Notes under the pieces: generated by a model
Database searches by the model: none
Told to the model about the DNA's origin: nothing
The model's input: the letters and a program-made list of their open reading frames with translations, nothing else
Assembly (NCBI GenBank): GCA_005223125.1
Contig: NJBH01000007.1
Location: 1-64,000, forward strand
Direction of reading: 5' to 3'
DNA: 64,000 nucleotides
Source: Promethearchaeota archaeon Loki_b32
Lineage (GTDB): Archaea > Asgardarchaeota > Lokiarchaeia > Sigyniarchaeales > SOKP01
Translations under genes and position numbers: made by a program
Shown: piece after piece, positions 42,835 through 52,513 of the stretch
How positions within the stretch are numbered: the stretch's first letter is position 1
Layout of the letters: each line of letters opens with the position of its first letter

Positions 42835-44628
42835 TTAAACATTGCTTTTTAAGTCTAATTGTGTTCCTCTTAAATTATCCAAATCAACAATGGATAAGAT
42901 GCCTGGAGTAGGTTTAATACCCAAGGATTTCATAAATTCTGTTTGGCTTTGGAAACATCCTGAATTGGCTAATAAAATATTGTAATATGACCCCATATCA
43001 TTAATGTGAATATGTCCTGTGTGAAAAATATCGGGGATTTTATCTATCACAAGCCAATCTTTATTAGTAGGAGCTATTTGTGTCTTCTTTCCATAAATTG
43101 GAGCTAAGTGTCGGCATAATAACAATTCTTTCATCGTTTCTACTGGTTTATTGTTTTCTAAACCGGGTATCAACATATTTAGATCAAGAAGACTATCACC
43201 ATGAAAAACCAATGTGTTTACACTGTGTGTTTGAATAAGTGAGGGATTTCCTATACATGTAATACCATTATTTATAAGATCTGAGGAATATTTCTTTGGT
43301 ACAGCCGGTCTTGGAATTGCATTTCTCACAGGTTCATGATTCCCTGAACTATAAAAAATTTTAATGTATTCTGGGATATTCGAAAGAACTTTTGTTGCTT
43401 CTTCAAATTGTTTATATATATCAGATATGATTAAATCACTTTTTTGTTTAGGATAAACTCCAATCCCATCAACTAAATCGCCATTAATCACGATATACTT
43501 AATTCTACCAGCTCGCTCTCTTTGGTTCTTATTTCCTATTTTTCCATTTAGAAACTTTATAAATCTATTCCATAATTTTTCTTCAAATTCTTTGCTACCA
43601 ATGTGAGTATCTGATATTAAAGCAATAGATAAAGGATCAGATGACTTATTTGGTTCATAATCTTTCGGAATATCAATTTTAGAAATATAATTACAGTATA
43701 TAACCCCCCTTTTACTCCTTTCACCAGGATTATAAGTTCCTTCAATGTAAATCATTTGATCATTGAGAGTTCTATTAGTTAATTTTACATTTTCCTGATT
43801 TTCTGAATCTTTACGGACAATAACATTAATAACACCAGTAAGATCCTCTATTGTTAAAAAGAAATTTTTATTCTTAGTTTTGCGAATTTGATTAACCATT
43901 CCGATTACAGAAACTTCTACTTTATTATTTAATCTTAAAATATTATTAATATTATTAGCAGAAAGAACTTCTGGTCTTTTTCTCATTAAGTTTCGGAGTT
44001 TATTGAATTTATCGATTGTAAGATTGTAAAAATCTTCAAAATCTCCATTTGTATATAGTTTACCTGTAGGATCTTTTAAAATTTTAAAATTGGACTCAAT
44101 ATCCTTAGCTATTGGTTTAAACCTTATTGTTGATTTTGACCCTTCAGCAAGATTTATTTTAAATTTGCTCTTCGTTGCCGCTTTAGGCAGTTCTTCGTTA
44201 CTTTTATTTAATATTAAAGGATCTTCTTGAAAGTCTAATTGTTGCTTAAGTTGAACTTCTTTTGCAGAAATTTTAAGACCTTGTGGTTTTAATGTTTCAT
44301 CTCCTTTTAAATTCAATGAATTTGTTAACCGTGCACTGCTTTCTCCTTGAACTTTTTTCTCTTTTATGGGTTGTGAAATAACCTCTTTTAATAGCACTTT
44401 TTTCAATGCATCATGTAATTCCTTATTTGATATTTGTTGTAAAACTTCCACTGTAAGATGACTGTTAAAGCTAGGAAGAAAACTTACATTCTTAATAATT
44501 AATTTAAGTATCTTTAAGGGATCATCTAAACTCGTAAGAAAATCTAATAGTGATGGAGTTACATTAATCCCAGAATTAAGCAATTCTTTGATAAGAATTG
44601 TTTTTTCATTTAAATTATCGGCTTTCAA
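42835..44628 (-). CDS. polB: DNA polymerase D small subunit (DP1)
   Basis: A 597-aa protein. The N-terminal 200 residues are charged and flexible. An OB-like region (VSVIGMVNQIRKTKNKNFFL, ITIEDLTGVINVIVRK) precedes the Mre11-type phosphoesterase: LISDTHIGSKEFEEKLW, IVINGDLVDGIGVYP, IFYSSGNHEP, VFHGDS and DIFHTGHIHINDMG, so all metal ligands for the 3'-5' exonuclease are in place. Replicative polymerase with DP2, whose gene is divergent 234 bases away. Confidence 0.95.
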   Translation of the reverse strand: MKADNLNEKTILIKELLNSGINVTPSLLDFLTSLDDPLKILKLIIKNVSFLPSFNSHLTVEVLQQISNKELHDALKKVLLKEVISQPIKEKKVQGESSARLTNSLNLKGDETLKPQGLKISAKEVQLKQQLDFQEDPLILNKSNEELPKAATKSKFKINLAEGSKSTIRFKPIAKDIESNFKILKDPTGKLYTNGDFEDFYNLTIDKFNKLRNLMRKRPEVLSANNINNILRLNNKVEVSVIGMVNQIRKTKNKNFFLTIEDLTGVINVIVRKDSENQENVKLTNRTLNDQMIYIEGTYNPGERSKRGVIYCNYISKIDIPKDYEPNKSSDPLSIALISDTHIGSKEFEEKLWNRFIKFLNGKIGNKNQRERAGRIKYIVINGDLVDGIGVYPKQKSDLIISDIYKQFEEATKVLSNIPEYIKIFYSSGNHEPVRNAIPRPAVPKKYSSDLINNGITCIGNPSLIQTHSVNTLVFHGDSLLDLNMLIPGLENNKPVETMKELLLCRHLAPIYGKKTQIAPTNKDWLVIDKIPDIFHTGHIHINDMGSYYNILLANSGCFQSQTEFMKSLGIKPTPGILSIVDLDNLRGTQLDLKSNV

Positions 44629-44862
44629 TATTCTACTATCTGAAATGGAATTATAACAATTATTGAAAGATTAAATTAAATCATTTATTATTAAAGAAAA
44701 AACATTTTTCTTTTTATAAGAAGAGACTGTAGAAATTTTGCATTCCCTCTAAATTTATTAATGAAATAGCTGATTAATAATTGATTTTAATTTATCTCGG
44801 AAAATAAGTATATTAATTCAAAATTTCTATAAATAATCTCAATTTTAAAAGTAGGATATTCT

Positions 44863-47800
44863 ATGTCAAACATGAGCAGAACGATGGAACTATATTTTAA
44901 TCAAATTCAAGAACAAGTTGATAGATGTTATTCAATTGCTGAACACGCACGTCAAAAAGGGCTTGATCCTGAATTAGAAGTAGAATCCCCTCAAGCAAAA
45001 GATTTGGCTGGAAGGGTTGAAAAGTTAATAGGCCCTAAAGGTGTAGCTGAGGTAATAAGAGAATTAAAAATGAAAGGATTATCTGAGGATGAGCTTGTTT
45101 TTAAAGTTGTTACTGATATATTAGATAAAAAAATTGGGAATATTGAAACTTTGGAGGCTCGAGTGGACAGAGCTATTAGAGTAGGATTAGCAATAAAGAC
45201 CATGGGTGTTGTAAGTGCTCCGCTTGAAGGCATTTCTAAGATTTTAATCCGAAAGGACAATTTAGGGAGGAAATATCTATCCTTATATTTTGCTGGACCC
45301 ATTAGAGCTGCAGGTGGAACAACTGCCGCCTTATGTGTATTAATTGCAGATTATGTTAGAAAGAAATCAAATATTCCGAAATATGAAGCATCTGAAGCGG
45401 AAATTGGAAGATTTGTTGAAGAGGTTAAATTATACGATAGAAGAGTACATTTACAATATCCATCATCTAATAAAGAAATTCGCTATGCTGTAAGTCGATT
45501 ACCAGTAGAAATAAATGGAGATTCAACAGAAGATGAAGAAGTTTCAGCATTTAGAGATTTACCTAGGATTGAAACCAACAATATACGAGGTGGTGCTTGT
45601 TTAGTTTTAAATGATGGTATTCTTCTTAAAGCACCAAAATTACTTAAGATTGCAACCGCTATGAATTTAAAGGGTTGGGATTGGTTAGCAGAACTAAAGA
45701 ATATTGCCCAAAAGAAAGAAAAAAATGAGAAAAAAGATAATAAAAAAAAATCAAATGAAGAGAGAATCTCTCCAAATTCTAAATATGTTGCTGATATCAT
45801 TGCTGGGAGACCTGTATTCAGCCATCCTTCAAAAGTAGGAGGTCATAGAATAAGATATGGCCGATCTAGAAATACAGGATTAGCTGCCGCAGGAATTCAT
45901 CCAGTTACAATGGTTGTTTTAGATGAATTTATAGCAATCGGAACACAATTAAGAATTGAACGTCCAGGAAAAAGTACAAGTGTATGTCCGGTGAATAGTA
46001 TTGCGCTTCCAATTGTAAAACTGAAAAATGGCAATGTAATAAGAATTTCAAGTATTAAGAAGGCTAAAAAACTTTTTCCTGAAATTGAAGAAGTGTTATT
46101 CTTAGGGGATATATTATTTGGTTTTGGTGAATTTACTGAAAACAATCACATATTATTACCATCTGGATATGTAGAAGAATGGTGGGCATTAGAGTTAGAG
46201 AAATCTATAAAGAGTTTTGATAAAATTGATGAGAAAGTAGAAGATTTTATTAAAAATCCTTTTGAAAATGTTCCCATTGCTGAAGAAGCTGTTCATCTTT
46301 CCAGAAAATTCGATATTCCTTTACATCCTTCATATTTAGATTTCTGGGGGAATTTAACAGTAGAAGAGTTGGATTTATTACGAAATGTATTTGCAAAGAA
46401 TTTTTCTGTTACTGAACAAGAAATTGTTTTAGATTACGAGGAACCAATTAAGAAAATTCTTGAAAAAGCATTTATCTTACATAAAACAAAAGATAATAAG
46501 ATCTTTTTTAGTAGAAAAATGAATTTTATATATAGGACGATTTTTAATCTAGAAGATAAAAATCCTATAAAAATCGAGAAAGGAGATAATGTTTTTACTT
46601 ATTTACATAAGACTTCTTTACTCAAGATTAAAAATAAAGCACCCTATTTCATGGGGTCTAGAATGGGACGTCCCGAAAAATCGCAGAGAAAAAGTATGAA
46701 GGGAGTTCATGGATTATTTCCTTTAAGTGATGTTGTCGGTAGTTCAAGATTATTTGAGAAAGCTATGGGATATAGTGCAAGGAAGAAAAACGAAAATGAA
46801 ACTATACCTAAAAAGAGCAATTCTTTCGAAATGGAAAGCAAAAGAAATATTGTAGAGACAGGAAAGATCAAAATTGACATATGCAGAAAGAAATGTTCGA
46901 AATGTGGGAAATCTAGTATTTTTAACATTTGTCAAAATTGTGGTGCTCATACAGAAATACAAAAAATATGTTCACGATGCAAGATACTTTACCCTACATT
47001 TGAAAATATCTGTTCAAAATGTAATGAACCTCTGAAAACCGCGTACGAAGCAAAATTTAATATTAAACAGTATGTCAATCAAGTTTTGGAATCACTTAAT
47101 ATGCAGTTACCTAGGAAATTAAAAGGGATTATAGGTCTTACTAATGAATATAAAGTACCAGAACCTATCGAAAAAGGTATCTTAAGAGCAAAAAATGATG
47201 TATTAGTTTATAAAACTGCAGAGATACGATATGACGCTACTGATATACCCTTAACTCATTTTAAACCCAATGAAATTGGTACATCTATAGAAGTATTAAA
47301 AAATCTAGGATATAAGGAGGATATTAATGGAAACACTCTCAATAATGGTAATCAGATTTTAGAATTGAAAGTGCAAGATATCATTCTTTCTGATGATTGT
47401 GCTGAATATTTTATTAAAGTCGCTAATTTCCTAGACGATGAATTAGAGTTATTTTATAAAATGGAGCGTTTTTATAAGGTTTCAGTTAGAGAAAATTTAA
47501 TAGGGCATTTAGTGGTAGGTTTAGCTCCTCATACTAGTGCCGGAATAATAGGTAGAATAATAGGTTTTACCCCTGCGAGATCTATCTATGCCCATCCTTA
47601 TTGGCATGCTGCAAAGAGAAGAAATTGTGATGGAGATGAAGATGGGGTTATGTTACTCTTAGATCCTTTATTAAATTTTTCAAGACATTATCTTCCAAGC
47701 AAAATAGGTGGTAGAATGGATGCAACTCTCGTAATAGGCACAAAACTAGATCCGAATGAGATTGATGTAGAAGCTCATAATATAGATACATTGTATAAAT

Positions 47801-48384
47801 ATCCATTAGAGTTTTACGAGGCAACTGAACGATACTCTACTCCTTCTGAAATAGAACCTATAATGAACTTGGTTAAAAGTCAATTAGGTACATTTGATCA
47901 ATATGAACATATAGGTTATAATATTCCTACTGATGATATTAATGAAGGACCAACTACTTCAGCTTACAAATTATATGAAACCATGGATGACAAAGTAACT
48001 GCTCAATTACACCTTGCTAAAATCATAAAGGCTGTAAAGGCAAAGAAAGTAGCTGAAAAAATTTTGACTACTCATTTTAATCCAGATATATTAGGTAATT
48101 TACGCAAGTTTTCGGTTCAAGGTTTTCGATGTGTTAAATGTAATGAAAAATTCAGACGAGTTCCGATATCGAACAGTGGTAAATGTCCAAAGTGTGGAAA
48201 TAGAGTTATCTTAACAGTTAATCGTGGAGGAATTGAAAAATATATACCTCGTGCTTTAGATTTATGTAATGATTTTAATTTAGATGATTATACAAAACAG
48301 AGAATGGAATTAATAGAGGAATATGTAGAGAGTTTGACAAATAATCCAAAGATTAAACAACATAAGTTATCAGACTTTTTTTAA
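44863..48384 (+). CDS. polC: DNA polymerase D large subunit (DP2)
   Basis: A 1173-aa protein, full length and without intein. Conserved: YFAGPIRAAGGTTAALCVLI, catalytic segment HAAKRRNCDGDEDGVMLLLD (the paired Asp), PEKSQRKSMKGVHGLFPL. A zinc cluster is near 665-725 (CRKKCSKCGKSS, CQNCGAHTE, CSRCKI, CSKCNEP), and a C-terminal zinc finger CVKCNEKFRRV with CPKCGNRV. It is the polymerising subunit of the archaeal family D replicase. The C-terminus ends LSDFF, without an obvious PIP-box QxxL pattern before it; the last residues KQHKLSDFF do fit a degenerate PCNA-binding peptide. Confidence 0.95.
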   Translation: MSNMSRTMELYFNQIQEQVDRCYSIAEHARQKGLDPELEVESPQAKDLAGRVEKLIGPKGVAEVIRELKMKGLSEDELVFKVVTDILDKKIGNIETLEARVDRAIRVGLAIKTMGVVSAPLEGISKILIRKDNLGRKYLSLYFAGPIRAAGGTTAALCVLIADYVRKKSNIPKYEASEAEIGRFVEEVKLYDRRVHLQYPSSNKEIRYAVSRLPVEINGDSTEDEEVSAFRDLPRIETNNIRGGACLVLNDGILLKAPKLLKIATAMNLKGWDWLAELKNIAQKKEKNEKKDNKKKSNEERISPNSKYVADIIAGRPVFSHPSKVGGHRIRYGRSRNTGLAAAGIHPVTMVVLDEFIAIGTQLRIERPGKSTSVCPVNSIALPIVKLKNGNVIRISSIKKAKKLFPEIEEVLFLGDILFGFGEFTENNHILLPSGYVEEWWALELEKSIKSFDKIDEKVEDFIKNPFENVPIAEEAVHLSRKFDIPLHPSYLDFWGNLTVEELDLLRNVFAKNFSVTEQEIVLDYEEPIKKILEKAFILHKTKDNKIFFSRKMNFIYRTIFNLEDKNPIKIEKGDNVFTYLHKTSLLKIKNKAPYFMGSRMGRPEKSQRKSMKGVHGLFPLSDVVGSSRLFEKAMGYSARKKNENETIPKKSNSFEMESKRNIVETGKIKIDICRKKCSKCGKSSIFNICQNCGAHTEIQKICSRCKILYPTFENICSKCNEPLKTAYEAKFNIKQYVNQVLESLNMQLPRKLKGIIGLTNEYKVPEPIEKGILRAKNDVLVYKTAEIRYDATDIPLTHFKPNEIGTSIEVLKNLGYKEDINGNTLNNGNQILELKVQDIILSDDCAEYFIKVANFLDDELELFYKMERFYKVSVRENLIGHLVVGLAPHTSAGIIGRIIGFTPARSIYAHPYWHAAKRRNCDGDEDGVMLLLDPLLNFSRHYLPSKIGGRMDATLVIGTKLDPNEIDVEAHNIDTLYKYPLEFYEATERYSTPSEIEPIMNLVKSQLGTFDQYEHIGYNIPTDDINEGPTTSAYKLYETMDDKVTAQLHLAKIIKAVKAKKVAEKILTTHFNPDILGNLRKFSVQGFRCVKCNEKFRRVPISNSGKCPKCGNRVILTVNRGGIEKYIPRALDLCNDFNLDDYTKQRMELIEEYVESLTNNPKIKQHKLSDFF

Positions 48385-48392
48385 AAAATATC

Positions 48393-49586
48393 TTAATTAT
48401 TTGAGTCAATACTCTTTAAAGCGTGATAACAAATATTTAAACATCCGTTTAGATTTTCTACAGAGCATTTGTCAGGTGTATCTCTTAATGAATGAATATA
48501 TTTAGAATCCTTACTTGAAAGGAAACAACTCACTTGAAATTTACTTCTGGTTTTTCTAGCAAATTTTCTAAAAGATTTATAATCACTTTTAGGTGAGATA
48601 ATTTTATTGTACTTTCTTATGGAGATTTTTAATTGGTTAGCCGATGCTTCTAGAATATCATTAAAGTTTTTATTTATTTTTCTTCTAAATATACCTGATT
48701 TATTTAAAAGTCCAATATATGTCCCGACCATATCTAAATTGATATTGAGAGATTTATCAAGATCATAATTTTGTTTTAGAATTTTATAATATTGATCACA
48801 GAAACTCTTAGAACCTTTTAAACCCCATTCTTCGGCTCCAAACCATAAAAACAGAACATCTATGTTTTCAAATGGGTTTCTTTTAATAAATTTTACCATT
48901 TCAATCAAAATAGCAACACCACTTGCATTATCAATCGAACCTGATGATGGTCGTTCAACAAAAACTAAATATATTATAGGAATTGAAACAAATATTCCAC
49001 TAACTGAAGTAAAAGTTATTAAAAGTACAGTAAAATAGGTGAGAGGAACAATATCTAAGTAATCAAGAATAAAAATAAGGAAAAATAGTATGATAATTAA
49101 GGCATAAAAGTAAACTATAAGTCTATAAATAAAAAATATAACAACCTGTAATTTGTATGGTAAATTTGTTGAAATAGAGTCATAGTGAGCAGAAAATATA
49201 ACTAAGGGGCGGTTTGGCTTTCTTTCTTTAGCAGAGATTTGAGCAAATATATTTTTCGATTCTTCCTTTTTTACAAATGAAACTTCACGAGTTTTTTCAA
49301 ACATAAATTTTATTATGAAATAAACAATAACAACCAAAAATAAGCGAAATAAAAGGAATAAAATAAGAATAAGAACATAACTTGTTCTCATTAATATCCT
49401 CATAGGTCCCGTCCAATTAAAGTATTCAATTTCAGATTTAATATTAGAGTCTTTTAACTCTTTTTCTATATATTGTAATGCTTCTGTTTCTCCGGTAGAA
49501 GAAGCTGTACGGTTAAAAGCTAATGCTTTAACATGTTCAATAGTTCCATCTTCACGATATATTTGTAAATTAGAAATTAGAATCAC
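48393..49586 (-). CDS. M28-type metallopeptidase with inserted membrane helices
   Basis: A 397-aa protein, GTG start. Zn-peptidase ligands: FSAHYDS, GSIDNASGVAILIE, WFGAEEWGLKGSK (catalytic E and ligand E), INLDMVG, and a C-terminal H (YIHSLRDTPDK). Two transmembrane helices lie near residues 65-95 and three or four in a block between the HYD and DNASG motifs (residues 145-210), so the membrane block is inserted inside the catalytic domain. Convergent with DP2 (eight bases). Membrane-bound aminopeptidase is likely; the catalytic side relative to the membrane is unknown. Confidence 0.8.
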   Translation of the reverse strand: MILISNLQIYREDGTIEHVKALAFNRTASSTGETEALQYIEKELKDSNIKSEIEYFNWTGPMRILMRTSYVLILILFLLFRLFLVVIVYFIIKFMFEKTREVSFVKKEESKNIFAQISAKERKPNRPLVIFSAHYDSISTNLPYKLQVVIFFIYRLIVYFYALIIILFFLIFILDYLDIVPLTYFTVLLITFTSVSGIFVSIPIIYLVFVERPSSGSIDNASGVAILIEMVKFIKRNPFENIDVLFLWFGAEEWGLKGSKSFCDQYYKILKQNYDLDKSLNINLDMVGTYIGLLNKSGIFRRKINKNFNDILEASANQLKISIRKYNKIISPKSDYKSFRKFARKTRSKFQVSCFLSSKDSKYIHSLRDTPDKCSVENLNGCLNICYHALKSIDSNN

Positions 49587-49708
49587 ATATAAACTGTAAT
49601 TTAAGAATTATTTATGCTAAATATTAAAATCGTTTTTTACTAATTTAAATTGCCTTTTTACTAATATCTGTCAGAATATTTTGAATATTTAGTTAATTTT
49701 TAAAAATA

Positions 49709-49857
49709 TGCAGGAGGTGGGATTTTCCATCGAAAAGCGTATAATTTACGTCGATTTTTGAACCCACGAAGACCTATGTCACTAGAGCCTCAGTCATGCC
49801 ATAAACGTATAATAACGTTATATTCTAGCACCGTAGACCCGGCTTGGCTACTCCTGC
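49709..49857 (-). tRNA. tRNA-Leu(GAG) with two introns
   Basis: Acceptor stem GCAGGAG/CTCCTGC with discriminator A. D-arm GCC...GGT. Anticodon stem CTAGA/TCTAG encloses loop CTGAGGC (anticodon GAG) after removal of a 30-base intron at 49794-49823. The long variable arm TGACATAGGTCTTC is typical of Leu. The T-stem GTGGG/CCCAC encloses 41 bases instead of 7, so a second, roughly 34-base intron lies inside the T loop (within 49722-49762). Both introns form hairpins (AACGT/ACGTT; ATCGA/TCGAT). No CCA is encoded; a T-rich run follows. Confidence 0.85.
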
Positions 49858-50176
49858 GATTAAAATTTGCTTTTTTAAGTATTGAATATAGATAATGTAT
49901 TTAGTTTTTAAAATTTTTTTACCTTAATGATTAAATTTAAATGAACAGTCATTAGAAAAATGAAACAAAATCCAAAAGGAAATTAATATAAAAATTTTTC
50001 CTTTAAGTCAATTCAAGATTAGAAAAAGTATTTCTTTTTAATTCTAAACTTTTAATTCCCATTTCTTTGAGGATTATCTTTTTCTATAAATTTTTATAAC
50101 AAACCAATTATATAAAAAATATATTTAGATTATTTTATATTACACTTGAAAACAAACTTTAAAGGTTATCGAGTCC
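49858..50176. other. Intergenic, no gene seen
   Basis: 319 AT-rich bases between tRNA-Leu and the divergently oriented roadblock-GTPase gene. It should hold both promoters; several TATA-like stretches exist, none clearly best. Confidence 0.4.
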
Positions 50177-51190
50177 ATGTCAGTCGATCGAAAAAAACTT
50201 GAAGCATTACTAAAATGGTATAAGCAAGAAATAGGAGAAAATTTAATTGCGGCTCTTATCGTGAATAGAGAAGGGTTAGTAATGTCTGCTTTAAAAGGGT
50301 CTTCTGAGGCAGAGGTAGAAGAAGATGTGATTGGCGGTGTTAGTGCACTGGTAGAACCCGTTTTAACTAGAATCACAGAAGAGTTTAGTTCTGGTTCTTT
50401 TGGAACTGGAACCTTTGATACAGAAGAACAAAGGTTCATTTTTTGTGAAGCTGGTCCAGAAGCTATTTTTGTGACAGTTTTAACTTCAGTTTCAATGGTG
50501 GATCCTGTCTTTCCATATGCATATTTAGCTGCTGAAAAAATTGCCAGAATTTTTGATGGAAGAACGGTAAGTCCTGTAATTCCTAAATTAGTCTCTGAAA
50601 TGGAAACTAAAAATATTGAAAGGAAAGTAGATACGCTTCAAAAAATTAAGGTACAGTCTGGAGAATATGCCTTTAAGCTTATCCTAGGTGGCGAAGGGGG
50701 AGTGGGAAAGACAAGCTTGGTTCATCGTTTTGTTGAAGATGCATTTCAAACTGACTATAAATCTACAATTGGAACATCAATAATGAAAAAAGAATGTGAT
50801 TTTCAAGGATTAGAATCAAAAGTTCGCTTTGTTATCTGGGATTTAGCAGGACAAGCGCAATTTAAACGTGTAAGGCAAACATATTTAAGCAATGCCGAAG
50901 CAGGTATTTTAGTTTATGATGTAACTCGCAAAGAAACCTTCGTTAAATTAGAGAATTGGTTCAATGAAATTAAGGAGGTTTCTTCAACGATTTCACTAAT
51001 CCTAGTGGGAAATAAGATAGATCTAGAAGATCAACGTGTTGTATCGCTTAAACAAGGAGAAGAACTCGCACAAAAATTGAACCTTTCATATATTGAAACA
51101 TCGGCCAAAACAGGGGAAAATATAAATGATGCATTTAAAATGCTCGGTTTACAATTGATTAAACGTTATGTTTTTACTGAAGAAGTATGA
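50177..51190 (+). CDS. Roadblock domain fused to Ras-like small GTPase
   Basis: A 337-aa protein. Residues 1-130 are a roadblock/LC7 domain (LIAALIVNREGLVMSAL, then IFVTVLTSVSMVDPVFPYAY). A 30-residue linker follows, then a complete Rab/Ras-type G domain: P-loop LGGEGGVGKTSLV (GxxxxGKS/T), switch I with T (KSTIGTSI), switch II WDLAGQAQF, VGNKIDL (NKxD), and ETSAKTG (SAK). All five G motifs are intact. The C-terminus lacks a prenylation Cys. Roadblock domains dimerise and regulate GTPases, so this fusion puts regulator and switch in one chain. This is a strong Asgard marker. Confidence 0.9.
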   Translation: MSVDRKKLEALLKWYKQEIGENLIAALIVNREGLVMSALKGSSEAEVEEDVIGGVSALVEPVLTRITEEFSSGSFGTGTFDTEEQRFIFCEAGPEAIFVTVLTSVSMVDPVFPYAYLAAEKIARIFDGRTVSPVIPKLVSEMETKNIERKVDTLQKIKVQSGEYAFKLILGGEGGVGKTSLVHRFVEDAFQTDYKSTIGTSIMKKECDFQGLESKVRFVIWDLAGQAQFKRVRQTYLSNAEAGILVYDVTRKETFVKLENWFNEIKEVSSTISLILVGNKIDLEDQRVVSLKQGEELAQKLNLSYIETSAKTGENINDAFKMLGLQLIKRYVFTEEV

Positions 51191-51194
51191 TGAA

Positions 51195-51296
51195 AGCCTC
51201 TGGGGGGAATTGAACCCCCGACCTACAGATTACGAATCTTTAGCATTTTCTTCAAAGTGACATTTAATGTTGCTATACCCACTAAGCCACAGAGGC
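51195..51296 (-). tRNA. tRNA-Thr(CGT) with an intron in the anticodon stem
   Basis: Acceptor GCCTCTG/CAGAGGC with discriminator T, as archaeal tRNA-Thr usually has. D-arm GCTTAGTGGGTATAGC. T-arm GGGGG TTCAATT CCCCC. The anticodon stem 5' side starts ACA and resumes as GA after about 29 bases (51239-51267). The loop TTCGTAA then holds anticodon CGT with TCTGT closing the stem. The intron is at about 29/30, a non-canonical site. Spliced length 73. Confidence 0.85.
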
Positions 51297-51362
51297 AAGA
51301 AATTTTAAAAATACGAGTTTCTTCAAAAATTATAATTGTAATAAAATTTTAAATGTTATTTA

Positions 51363-52388
51363 ATGAATAATAATCTTCAGGTAGGAAATTTAGGAGAAAT
51401 AAAAATAATAAAGCTTATAGAAGAACTGGTTTTGAAGAAAACCGGAAAAGAACTATTAAGAGATGATTCTTTTTTTTTTGAATTTAAAAACGAATATTCA
51501 AATAGAAACATTGTTTTAAATTCTGATATGTTAGTCTCCACAACAGATGCCCCACCTCAAATGAATTCATATCAGATCGGTAGGAAATCTGTATTAATGA
51601 ATGTGAGTGATTTATTGGTTAAAGGTGTTAGACCAAGTGGTTTAATTATATCTTTTGGTCTTCCAAGGGAATTGAAAAAATATGAGTTTATTGAATTATT
51701 AAATGGGATTATTGATTATAGTGTTAAATTTAATCTGGATTATATTGGGGGAGATGTTAATGAAACAAAAGAATTAATCATAAATCCAACTGTATTTGGT
51801 TTTAAAAATCCTTCAGCAATAATTTATAGGAAGGGGATAAATGTAGGTGATATCTTAATAGCTAATAATAAATTTGGTTTAACTGGAGTAGGGTTTGACA
51901 TTCTTTTAAACAAAAGAGGCGATTATCATGAGTTTCCAAATTATGAAAGATCTATTATGAGTGTCTTAGAGCCTAAAATCACCGGAAATGAAGCGTTCAT
52001 ATTATCAGAAAGAAATATAGCAACTTCAAGCATAGATTCCTCTGATGGATTATCAAAGTCTTTACAAGATTTGATGCTTTCAAATCCAAATGTGGGATTT
52101 GAAATTAATTTTAATGAGGATCTTATTGATAATGAAGCGTTAAAATACTCGAATGAATTCAATGTTTCTTTAGAAGAATTAGTTTTAAATGGCGGAGAAG
52201 AATTTATTCATTTATTTACTTTAGATCCTAAAGATTTTAACGCAGCTCAAAAAGAAATTCAATCGAGAAACGGACAGATTTTTAGAATAGGAAAAGTGGT
52301 TTCTGAGGAAAACGTTATTATTGTTAAAGAAGGGGAAAAAAAAGAAATTAAGAGTTATGGTTTCGAACATTTCAGTAAAAAGGCTTAA
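51363..52388 (+). CDS. thiL: Thiamine-monophosphate kinase-like (ThiL)
   Basis: A 341-aa protein of the AIR-synthase/ThiL fold. Features: GKELLRDDSFFFEF, LNSDMLVSTTDAPPQM, GRKSVLMNVSDLLVKGVRP (the conserved NxSDxxAMG-like segment), DYIGGDVNETKEL, and SIDSSDGLSKSLQDLM. Family members phosphorylate thiamine monophosphate with ATP. The first motif departs from the usual GDDAA form, so substrate change is possible. ATG start. Downstream of tRNA-Thr, upstream of tRNA-Lys, all separate units. Confidence 0.7.
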   Translation: MNNNLQVGNLGEIKIIKLIEELVLKKTGKELLRDDSFFFEFKNEYSNRNIVLNSDMLVSTTDAPPQMNSYQIGRKSVLMNVSDLLVKGVRPSGLIISFGLPRELKKYEFIELLNGIIDYSVKFNLDYIGGDVNETKELIINPTVFGFKNPSAIIYRKGINVGDILIANNKFGLTGVGFDILLNKRGDYHEFPNYERSIMSVLEPKITGNEAFILSERNIATSSIDSSDGLSKSLQDLMLSNPNVGFEINFNEDLIDNEALKYSNEFNVSLEELVLNGGEEFIHLFTLDPKDFNAAQKEIQSRNGQIFRIGKVVSEENVIIVKEGEKKEIKSYGFEHFSKKA

Positions 52389-52513
52389 AATTTAGTATAT
52401 TTTTATATATTATTTAAAAATTGAAGGAAAGAAACTCATTTAAATAAAATTTTTATATTATAATGGATTTATTCTTATACAATTCACGCCTAAACATAAA
52501 TTAAAATCGTTAT

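Noticed and set aside
44629-44862. AT-rich motif shared with the cdc6 upstream gap (GATTAATAATT-ATTTTAA)
   Set aside because: The two stretches are similar but within the range expected by chance in such AT-rich DNA.
51187-51193. C-box-like ATGATGA beside tRNA-Thr
   Set aside because: It is the stop region of the GTPase gene; no D box pair at suitable spacing.
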